DNA of 64,000 nt, taken from assembly GCF_001651865.1 (NCBI RefSeq), contig NZ_LPUX01000062.1, positions 186,001 to 250,000 on the forward strand, given 5' to 3'. The notes under the pieces were generated by a model. That model worked only from the letters and a program-made list of their open reading frames with translations. It ran no database searches and was not told the DNA's origin. This document shows positions 8,795 to 15,751 of this stretch, one piece after another. The position numbers and the translations under genes were made by a program. How positions within the stretch are numbered: the stretch's first letter is position 1; every line of letters starts with the position of its first letter. This DNA is from Sinorhizobium glycinis. GTDB taxonomy: Bacteria; Pseudomonadota; Alphaproteobacteria; Rhizobiales; Rhizobiaceae.

Positions 8795-10195
8795 ATGAAC
8801 GCTAACTTCGCAGCCTTCCTCTATCTCGTCTCCGGTGTCCTGTTCATCACGGCGCTCCGCGGCCTGTCGCATCCGACCACCAGCCGCAGGGGCAACGCCT
8901 ACGGCATGATCGGCATGGGGATCGCCATCGTCACGACGCTGTTGCTCGCCATGCCTTCGATCGGCGGTTTTCTGCTGATCGTCGTCGGTCTGGCGCTCGG
9001 CGGCGGCGCCGGCGCCTATATCGCCAAGCGCATTCCGATGACGGCGATGCCGCAGCTCGTCGCCGGCTTCCATTCGCTGGTCGGCCTTGCCGCCGTCCTG
9101 GTCGCCGCCGGCGCGCTCTACGCGCCGTCCTCCTACGGTATCGGCGCGATCGGCGCCATCCATGCCCAGGCGCTCGTCGAGATGGCGCTCGGCGTGGCGA
9201 TCGGCGCGATCACCTTCACGGGCTCGGTCATCGCCTTCCTGAAGCTCGACGGCCGCATGTCGGGCAAGCCGATCCTTTTGCCCTACCGGCATCTGATCAA
9301 TCTGGGGCTCGCCGCGCTCATCGTCTTCTTCATCATCGGCCTGGCGCTGACCGAAAGCCATTTCGACTTCTGGGCGATCGTTCTTCTGTCGCTGGCGCTC
9401 GGCGTGCTGATCATCATTCCGATCGGCGGCGCCGACATGCCGGTCGTCGTGTCGATGCTGAACTCCTATTCCGGCTGGGCGGCGGCCGGCATCGGCTTCA
9501 CGCTCGGCAACCTGGCGCTGATCATCACCGGGGCGCTGGTCGGATCGTCCGGTGCGATCCTCTCCTACATCATGTGCAAGGGCATGAACCGCTCGTTCGT
9601 CTCGGTGATCCTCGGCGGCTTCGGCGGCGAGACGGCCGCCGCCGGCGGCGACGACGGCGTGCAGCGGACCGTCAAGCAGGGCTCGGCGGACGATGCCGCC
9701 TTCCTGATGCAGAACGCCTCCAAGGTGATCATCGTGCCGGGCTACGGCATGGCGGTGGCCCAGGCCCAGCATTCGCTGCGCGAGCTTGCCGACAAGCTCA
9801 AGCAGGCGGGCGTCGAGGTCAAATACGCGATCCACCCGGTCGCCGGCCGCATGCCCGGCCACATGAACGTGCTCTTGGCCGAGGCGAACGTCCCCTATGA
9901 CGAGGTGTTCGAGCTCGAGGACATCAATTCGGAATTCGCCCAGGCCGACGTCGCCTACGTCATCGGCGCCAACGACGTCACCAACCCGGCGGCGCGCGAC
10001 GACAAGACCTCGCCGATCTACGGCATGCCGATCCTCGACGTCGACAAGGCCAAGACCTGCCTGTTCGTCAAGCGCTCGCTCGGCTCCGGCTATGCCGGCA
10101 TCGACAACACGCTGTTCTACAAGGACGGCACGATGATGCTGCTCGGCGACGCCAAGAAGGTGACCGAAGAGATCGTCAAGGCGATCAACCACTGA
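8795..10195 (+). CDS. pntB: NAD(P) transhydrogenase subunit beta
   Basis: 466 residues. The N-terminal half holds about eight or nine membrane helices forming the proton path. The C-terminal domain III binds NADP(H): VIIVPGYGMAVAQAQHSLRELADKLK and HPVAGRMPGHMNVLLAEANVPYD are family signatures. Length and order match rhizobial pntB. It is the last gene of the pntAA-pntAB-pntB operon; a RIME-like palindrome follows and may act as the transcript end. Confidence 0.95.
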   Translation: MNANFAAFLYLVSGVLFITALRGLSHPTTSRRGNAYGMIGMGIAIVTTLLLAMPSIGGFLLIVVGLALGGGAGAYIAKRIPMTAMPQLVAGFHSLVGLAAVLVAAGALYAPSSYGIGAIGAIHAQALVEMALGVAIGAITFTGSVIAFLKLDGRMSGKPILLPYRHLINLGLAALIVFFIIGLALTESHFDFWAIVLLSLALGVLIIIPIGGADMPVVVSMLNSYSGWAAAGIGFTLGNLALIITGALVGSSGAILSYIMCKGMNRSFVSVILGGFGGETAAAGGDDGVQRTVKQGSADDAAFLMQNASKVIIVPGYGMAVAQAQHSLRELADKLKQAGVEVKYAIHPVAGRMPGHMNVLLAEANVPYDEVFELEDINSEFAQADVAYVIGANDVTNPAARDDKTSPIYGMPILDVDKAKTCLFVKRSLGSGYAGIDNTLFYKDGTMMLLGDAKKVTEEIVKAINH

Positions 10196-10215
10196 GGGCT
10201 TTCTCGAAGGAGTCT

Positions 10216-10332
10216 GCCCCTCATCCGGCTGCCGCCACCTTCTCCCCGCAGGCGGGGCGAAGGGGTACGCGGCGGCCGCCTGCCTCAGTCCCCTCTCCCC
10301 GTCAGACGGGGAGAGGGCTAGGGTGAGGGGCA
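10216..10332. repeat. RIME-like intergenic palindromic repeat
   Basis: Begins GCCCCTCATCC and ends GGGTGAGGGGC, with internal hairpins built on CTCCCCG/CGGGGAG. A close copy lies at 19355-19476. A second partial end (10333-10375) repeats the GGGTGAGGGGCATC motif. The architecture matches the rhizobial RIME family as I remember it. Confidence 0.7.
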
Positions 10333-10379
10333 TCACGGGGGAGGGCTGGGGTAAGGGCTTGGGTGAGGGGCATCCACGA

Positions 10380-11600
10380 TCAACCTCCTGTGATTTCCGG
10401 ATCCCACGTGAACAGCTCCTTCGCCCTTGCGACGCCGCGCAGCGCGAAGCGCCCGAGCGAAACCGCATTGGCGCGATGCGCGGCAGGCGAAGCCTCGATG
10501 AATTCCGAAGACATGATGAGGTGCCGTTCGACCGAGCGGCACATCGAGACGATGCGGCTCACCTCGTTGACGGCGGGCCCGACAACGGTGAAGTCGAGTC
10601 GATTCTCGCTGCCGATATTGCCATAGAAAACCTCGCCGATATGCAGCCCGAGATAAACGTCGGTTGTCGGCTTTCCCTCATCGAGCCGTCGCGCGTTCAG
10701 GTCGGCGAGCATGATGCGCAGTTGCCGCTCGGCGGCGATCGCCGCGTTGCAGGCGTCGGACGGCTTGCGGCCGTTGAAGATGGCGAGAACACCATCGCCG
10801 ATCAGCTTCAGCACGCTGCCCCCATGGTCCTCGATCGCAGCGATCACCGTGCCGGAATAATCGTTGAGGAAGGGAATGACCTCTTCCGGCGCGATGCTCT
10901 CGGCGATGCGCGTGTAGTTGCGCAGGTCGGAGAACCACATGACCGCCTCGATGCGCTCGGCCGCCCCCCGTTCGATGCTGCCCTCGACGACCCGGCGGCC
11001 GGCGTCGTGGCCGAGATAAACGTCTGCGAGCGTGCCGATGATGCGGACGCAGGAGGCCGCCTTCACGGCGAGCGCGAGCGTCGGCACCAGCGTTCGGAGC
11101 GCATGGAGGTCCTCGTCACTGAAGCCTGCACGTCTCTTCGTCGTCCAGTAAGAGTAGAAACAATCCATCTGTCCGACGCGGCCGCGGTCGGTGAAGTGAT
11201 TGATGAAGCCGACGCAGTCGGTGTGCCCCTCGGCCTTCAACTTGTCGAGCATGGTGAAGGCGATATGCGGCTCCTCGGCGAGGCGGACGCGGTGTTCGGT
11301 TTCGTTTTCCCGGAGCATGTGGAAGAAGACCGAGCGCTGCCAGTTCTCTTGTGCCTCGCCGCCGCTCGTCGAGCCGTAATGCACGACGTCCGGCACTTCA
11401 TCGCTTTCGCTGTTCCACTGGAAGGCGCGTCCCTCGAACTCCGGGTGGAGCGTGTCGATCAGTCCGAGGGCTCGATCGATGTGGATCCCGGCGGCGTGGC
11501 ACCGATCGCAGAAGCCTGCGAGAAGGTCCTGCTCCTTGAGGCCGCGAATTCCCTCGTCCGACATCCACAGAACGATGTCGCGGATTGCCTGATCCTTCAT
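10380..11600 (-). CDS. Class III adenylate/guanylate cyclase
   Basis: 406 residues. An N-terminal sensor-like region of about 210 residues has no motif I recognise. The C-terminal catalytic domain shows VMWFSDLRNYT with the first metal Asp, the GGSVLKLIGDGVLAIF loop with the second, and the VYLGLHIGEVFYGNIG and DFTVVGPAVNEVSRI dimer-interface motifs. Rhizobia encode many such CyaA-like enzymes making cAMP. The start at 11600 follows GGGAT; a GTG 24 bp upstream is the alternative. No membrane helix is evident, so it should be cytosolic. Confidence 0.88.
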   Translation of the reverse strand: MKDQAIRDIVLWMSDEGIRGLKEQDLLAGFCDRCHAAGIHIDRALGLIDTLHPEFEGRAFQWNSESDEVPDVVHYGSTSGGEAQENWQRSVFFHMLRENETEHRVRLAEEPHIAFTMLDKLKAEGHTDCVGFINHFTDRGRVGQMDCFYSYWTTKRRAGFSDEDLHALRTLVPTLALAVKAASCVRIIGTLADVYLGHDAGRRVVEGSIERGAAERIEAVMWFSDLRNYTRIAESIAPEEVIPFLNDYSGTVIAAIEDHGGSVLKLIGDGVLAIFNGRKPSDACNAAIAAERQLRIMLADLNARRLDEGKPTTDVYLGLHIGEVFYGNIGSENRLDFTVVGPAVNEVSRIVSMCRSVERHLIMSSEFIEASPAAHRANAVSLGRFALRGVARAKELFTWDPEITGG

Positions 11601-11728
11601 CCTATATCCCGTCGTGCTACGCACCGGTTCAAACAGCTGTCAACAGCACAGTGGCGCGCCTTGCCTCGGCGCGCAAGTCGCCGCGGATTGCGTCGCGGAA
11701 CGAGAGGGTCGCGGGGAGGAGTGGCCCG

Positions 11729-11754
11729 TGCGAGGCCCCCGACCGGGCCTCGCA
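11729..11754 (-). terminator. Hairpin downstream of the DUF992 gene
   Basis: TGCGAGGCCC and GGGCCTCGCA form a perfect 10-bp stem with a 6-nt loop, 20 bp past the stop codon. There is no clear T-run, so efficiency is uncertain. Confidence 0.45.
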
Positions 11755-11773
11755 ACGTTATTCGCTCGTTTCG

Positions 11774-12247
11774 TCAGCCCGCCGGCGCCAGAACCAGGTG
11801 ATCGATGCCGAGGGCAACGTTCAGGCCTTCCTGAACCTGGACATTGACCGGCTGCAGCATGAAGGCCTTGTTCGTGCCGCCGGCGATGACCTTCGCTCCA
11901 CCGCCGACAGCAAAGCTCGCATCGGCGCCGACGCCGACATATTCCCCAGCCAGGGCAAATTCGGTGAACGGCGTGCCGGTTTTCGCCAGCACGTCCCAGA
12001 TCATCACGGTCTTGCCGGTCGACCCGATGTCGAGGCCGATTTTGGTGATCCTGCCGGCATAGACGGCTCCGGGCGAACCATCCGCAGGCTTGAAGGTGCA
12101 CATCAGGTTCTTGGTGGAGGTGACGATGAGCCCGGTGCCGCCTTCTGAGCCGCAGGTGAGACGGCCGAGCGCCACATAATTCTGGGCCGGGGCCGTTCCT
12201 GACAGGGCCGCCAGGGTGGCCGCCGCAAGGATGGTCTGTTTGATCAT
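11774..12247 (-). CDS. DUF992 family secreted protein
   Basis: 157 residues with a clear signal peptide (MIKQTILAAATLAALSGTAPAQ) cleaved near residue 22, so periplasmic or exported. The mature part contains LTCGSEGGTGLIVTSTKNLMCTF, a two-cysteine pattern typical of DUF992, followed by Gly-rich beta segments. Function unknown. The ATG at 12247 follows AAGGAGAT, which excludes the longer reading at 12277. It stands alone between the cyclase and TPR genes on the same strand, with hairpins on both sides. Confidence 0.85.
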   Translation of the reverse strand: MIKQTILAAATLAALSGTAPAQNYVALGRLTCGSEGGTGLIVTSTKNLMCTFKPADGSPGAVYAGRITKIGLDIGSTGKTVMIWDVLAKTGTPFTEFALAGEYVGVGADASFAVGGGAKVIAGGTNKAFMLQPVNVQVQEGLNVALGIDHLVLAPAG

Positions 12248-12344
12248 GACTGATCTCCTTGTTGAAGCCATGGTCAAACAGATGGAACGCGTGATGGTTC
12301 CGCATTTGCCGATCTGCCGAGGCCCCGAACAGTGGCGTGGCCGG

Positions 12345-12377
12345 CAAACAGAAACGCCCGCGACATTGCCGCGGGCG
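12345..12377 (-). terminator. Rho-independent terminator of the TPR lipoprotein gene
   Basis: CGCCCGCG (12355-12362) pairs with CGCGGGCG (12370-12377). On the minus strand the stem is followed by TTTCTGTTT, 26 bp after the stop codon. Confidence 0.7.
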
Positions 12378-12402
12378 CCCCCGAAAACAAAGGAAAGGCC
12401 TG

Positions 12403-13278
12403 TCAGGACATTGCCTTGACGCGGGCAAGCCCGGCCCGGGCCGGCTCGTATTTGGGATCGAGCTGCAGCGCGTGCGAATAGGACTTCTGGGCCTTGGCCT
12501 TTTCGCCGCGACGCTCGTAGATCAGCGCCTGGTTCGCCCAGGATTCTGCAAGCTTGCCGTTGAGGTTGATGGCCGTGTTGAAGTCCGAGAAGGCATTGTC
12601 GTCGTCGCCTTGCGCCACATAGGAAATGCCGCGGCCGTTATAGGGCTCGGCCGAGCTCGGCGACAGCGAGATTGCCGTCGAGAAATCCTCGATCGCCTGG
12701 GCGTGATCGTTGCGGGCCTGATAGATCAGGCCGCGATTGTGGTAGGCTCGAGGATCGGTGGTGTCGAGCTGGATGGCCTTGTTGAAATCGTTGAAGGCTG
12801 AGTCGAGCTGGTTGGCCTGGCGGTAGAGATTGCCGCGGCCGATATAGGCGACGTCATAACTTGAATTGAGCTGCAGGGCCGCATTGTAGTCGGCGAGGGC
12901 GGCCTGCTGGTCGCCCATGTTGCGGTGGACGAGCCCCCGATTGGCATAGGCCTGGTAGAAGCTTGGGTTGAGCTTGATCGCCTGGTCGAAATCGGCAAGC
13001 GCCCGGCGGAATTCACCGGCCCGGCCGTAGGCCGAACCGCGCACGTTATAGGCTTCCGGGTCGCTCGGATTGGAGGCGATGACGCTGGACAGCGAGGCGA
13101 TGTTTTCATCCGAGCCTTGCGCCCGCTCGACGCGGATCATCGATTCGGAGGTGTTGTCGGTCTGGCATCCGGCAAGCAGCAGGGCCGAGCCGAGTATCAG
13201 CATGGCAGCAAGCTTCGGATTGCGCTGGTGGCGGCGATGCGCCTCATGGATGGTGAAACCGGAGACGTCCGCAGTCAT
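12403..13278 (-). CDS. TPR-repeat lipoprotein
   Basis: About 291 residues. A cytosolic lead is followed by a lipoprotein signal with lipobox LLAGC (MLILGSALLLAGCQTDN), then about six consecutive 34-residue TPR units (PEAYNVRGSAYGRAGEFRRALADFDQAIKLNP and similar). It resembles NlpI-type envelope TPR lipoproteins that scaffold other proteins. The start is uncertain: ATG 13278, TTG 13293 with GAGGGA upstream, or an internal ATG just before the hydrophobic stretch, which would make a more compact signal peptide. Confidence 0.88.
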   Translation of the reverse strand: MTADVSGFTIHEAHRRHQRNPKLAAMLILGSALLLAGCQTDNTSESMIRVERAQGSDENIASLSSVIASNPSDPEAYNVRGSAYGRAGEFRRALADFDQAIKLNPSFYQAYANRGLVHRNMGDQQAALADYNAALQLNSSYDVAYIGRGNLYRQANQLDSAFNDFNKAIQLDTTDPRAYHNRGLIYQARNDHAQAIEDFSTAISLSPSSAEPYNGRGISYVAQGDDDNAFSDFNTAINLNGKLAESWANQALIYERRGEKAKAQKSYSHALQLDPKYEPARAGLARVKAMS

Positions 13279-13540
13279 GGCAGCAAGTGTCAAAGTCGAT
13301 CCCTCAAAGCGACAAGGTCCCAGTGCTTTCCTTTACGGAGAGCGGCGAAGGCGGGGGCTCCGGGGCTCAATGAGCGCCTCGGGTAAACCGTCCGGCCCTT
13401 TTTCCGGGCGGCTGACCGTCGCCAATTGATGCAGCAGCCACGCTAGACTGCCGACGGACAGGGTGTCCATATCAAAATGGCGGCGGCGATGCCTCGCCCC
13501 CGCCACGATTTACATTGGAAAGCGTCGAAAAAACGGCCGA

Positions 13541-13753
13541 TCAGCGGGCCAGAAGGCCTTCACGCTGTGCGCGCTTGCGGGCCAGCTTGCGAACGCGGCG
13601 GACGGCTTCAGCCTTTTCGCGCGCACGCTTCTGGGACGGCTTTTCGTAGAAGTCACGCATCTTCATTTCGCGGAAAATGCCTTCGCGCTGCATCTTCTTC
13701 TTGAGAGCGCGGAGCGCCTGATCGACATTGTTATCGCGGACAAGTACCTGCAC
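13541..13753 (-). CDS. rpsU: Ribosomal protein bS21
   Basis: 70 residues, [25 protein letters not shown] then a very basic tail, the canonical bS21 sequence. A small-subunit protein near the 16S 3' end that helps initiation. Directly after the TGA stop the minus strand reads CGGCCGTTTTTT; GGCC at the end of the gene can pair with it, so the terminator overlaps the stop codon. Alphaproteobacteria often carry more than one rpsU copy. Confidence 0.96.
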   Translation of the reverse strand: MQVLVRDNNVDQALRALKKKMQREGIFREMKMRDFYEKPSQKRAREKAEAVRRVRKLARKRAQREGLLAR

Positions 13754-14086
13754 GTGAATCCCGTTCCTTTGTTCGAGTTGGCAGCCTCACCATCAGGTTT
13801 GGGAGGCAATAAGTCTGCGTTCGCTGAGCCGAAAGCTCTACGATTAGAGGAGCGGATACCAGATGACAGGCCCGAAGTCCAGCGGCGAGATCGTCGCTCT
13901 CGGGAAAAATGCGCCATGACCGGGATCGATGGGCACTCGCGCGCTCGCTTGTCGCAGTTTGTCGCCCATGTCGCAAGTCCGTCGAAGTTCGCCGGATCGC
14001 GTCGCAAAAGAAACGTTGCGTCGCCACCGGATTTGCGATTTCTAACGCCGAGGTACGTTTTTCGGGGTTCATGGAGTAGCAGGCGG
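13754..14086. promoter_or_regulatory. rpsU/soxB divergent intergenic region with repeated GTCGC boxes
   Basis: No gene is visible in these 333 bp. GTCGC occurs at 13951, 13961, 13970, 14001 and 14020, at spacings near multiples of a helical turn, 60-130 bp before soxB. This could be a regulator-binding array. Open reading through it in the soxB frame is not protein-like. Confidence 0.35.
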
Positions 14087-15340
14087 ATGCGCAAATATTC
14101 TGTTTTCGCCGTGGCGCGCGAGGCACTGCGCGGCCACAAGGGGTGGGGCCCCCACTGGGCCTCGCCGGAGCCACGCCCGCAATATGATGTGGTCATCATC
14201 GGCGGTGGCGGGCATGGCCTCGGGGCGGCCTACTATCTTGCCAAGGAGCACGGCATCACCAATGTGGCCGTGCTCGAAAAGGGCTGGATCGGCGGCGGCA
14301 ATACCGGCCGCAACACGACGATCATCAGGTCCAACTATCTCTATGAAGAGAGCATGGACATCTACGAGCATTCGCTGAAGCTCTGGGAAAACCTGTCGCA
14401 GGACCTGAACTACAACGTGATGTACTCGCCGCGCGGCGTGATGATGCTGTCGCACAACATTCACGACCAGCAGTCCTTCAAGCGGCACATCAACGCCAAC
14501 CGCCTCTACGGCATCGACAACGAATGGCTGACGCCGGAACAGGCAAAAGCTTATTGTCCGCCGCTCGATATCGCCAAGACCGCCCGCTACCCGATCAACG
14601 GCGCGGCGCTGCAGCGGCGTGGCGGCACGGCGCGTCACGACGCGGTCGCCTGGGGCTATGCACGTGCGGCATCCGACCGCGGCGTTCACATCATCCAGAA
14701 TTGCGAAGTGACGGGCATTCGCCGCGACGAAACCGGCCGGGTCACCGGCGTCGATACCAATCGCGGCTTCATCGGCGCGAAGAAGATCGGCATTTCCGCT
14801 GCCGGCCATAGTTCGGTGCTGATGCAGATGGCGGACGTGCGCGTGCCGCTGCAGAGCCAGCCGCTGCAGGCGCTGGTCTCCGAGCCCTTAAAGCCGATCT
14901 TCCCCTGCGTGGTGATGTCGAACTCGGTGCATGCCTATATCTCGCAGTCCGACAAGGGCGAGTTCGTCATCGGCGCCGGTACCGACCAGTACAATTCCTA
15001 TTCGCAGACCGGCGGCCTGCAGATCATCACCCATACGCTCGACGCGATCTGCGAACTCTTCCCGATGTTCCGCCGTGTCAAGATGATGCGGCAATGGGGC
15101 GGCATCGTCGACGTGACGCAGGACCGTTCGCCGATCCAGGGCGTCACGCCGGTGCCGGGGCTCTACCTCAATGCCGGCTGGGGAACGGGCGGCTTCAAGG
15201 CGACGCCGGGCTCGGCCAATCTCTTTGCCCATCTGATCGCGCGCGGGGAGCCGCACAGGCTCGCGGCGGGGCTGACGCTCGAGCGCTTCCGCACCGGGCG
15301 GCTTATCGACGAGGCGGCCGCTGCCGCCGTTGCGCACTAG
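14087..15340 (+). CDS. soxB: Sarcosine oxidase beta subunit
   Basis: 417 residues, an FAD-dependent amine oxidase subunit. The dinucleotide motif is VVIIGGGGHGLGAAYYLAKEHG, followed by GWIGGGNTGRNTTIIRSNY near the covalent flavin site. The heterotetrameric enzyme oxidises sarcosine to glycine and passes the one-carbon unit to tetrahydrofolate, with H2O2 formed. ATG 14087 is the usual family start (MRKYSVFAVAREALRGHKGW); an in-frame extension to 13463 is non-homologous. First gene of soxBDAG. Confidence 0.94.
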   Translation: MRKYSVFAVAREALRGHKGWGPHWASPEPRPQYDVVIIGGGGHGLGAAYYLAKEHGITNVAVLEKGWIGGGNTGRNTTIIRSNYLYEESMDIYEHSLKLWENLSQDLNYNVMYSPRGVMMLSHNIHDQQSFKRHINANRLYGIDNEWLTPEQAKAYCPPLDIAKTARYPINGAALQRRGGTARHDAVAWGYARAASDRGVHIIQNCEVTGIRRDETGRVTGVDTNRGFIGAKKIGISAAGHSSVLMQMADVRVPLQSQPLQALVSEPLKPIFPCVVMSNSVHAYISQSDKGEFVIGAGTDQYNSYSQTGGLQIITHTLDAICELFPMFRRVKMMRQWGGIVDVTQDRSPIQGVTPVPGLYLNAGWGTGGFKATPGSANLFAHLIARGEPHRLAAGLTLERFRTGRLIDEAAAAAVAH

Positions 15341-15409
15341 AGTTGAAGGATAGAGCGACCTTGGCGCCTTGTGTCGAAGGCGCGGCGCTCTAACGCGAGG
15401 ACATTCCAG

Positions 15410-15751
15410 ATGCTTCTGATTTACTGCCCCTACTGCGAGGAAGAGCGCTCCGAGCTCGAATTCCGCAACGGCGGCGATGCCCATATCGCCCGCCCCACCA
15501 ATATCGCCGAGATCAGCGACGAAGAATTCGAGGCCTATTTCTTCCTGCGCGACAATCCCAAGGGCGTGATCTTCGAGCGGTGGCGGCACATCCACGGGTG
15601 CGGCCGCTTCTTCAACGCCGCCCGCGATACCGTCAGCGACCGGTTCCTCACGACCTACAAGGCCGGCGAGCCGAAGCCTGACCTCGATGCCGAACCGAAG
15701 ACGAGCGCCGAGGTCGAAACCTACGAGGCTCTGGAAGGAGCGGCCCAATGA
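15410..15751 (+). CDS. soxD: Sarcosine oxidase delta subunit
   Basis: 113 residues starting MLLIYCPYCEEERSELEF. CPYC and HIHGCGRFF are the conserved zinc-ligand positions of SoxD. It is a small structural subunit of the heterotetramer. GAGG lies about 9 nt before the ATG. The stop overlaps the soxA ATG (15748), so translation is probably coupled. Confidence 0.94.
   Translation: MLLIYCPYCEEERSELEFRNGGDAHIARPTNIAEISDEEFEAYFFLRDNPKGVIFERWRHIHGCGRFFNAARDTVSDRFLTTYKAGEPKPDLDAEPKTSAEVETYEALEGAAQ

Noticed and set aside
10196..10379. Small protein gene in the pntB/cyclase gap
   Set aside because: The gap is filled by a RIME-like palindrome and its partial duplicate; no start with ribosome site is seen.
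8213..10468. 751-residue open frame antisense to pntB
   Set aside because: Shadow frame rich in Arg, Asp and His; pntB and pntAB have clear homology on the other strand.
13463..14086. N-terminal extension of soxB by 208 residues
   Set aside because: It overlaps rpsU on the other strand and lacks homology; the normal SoxB start is at 14087.
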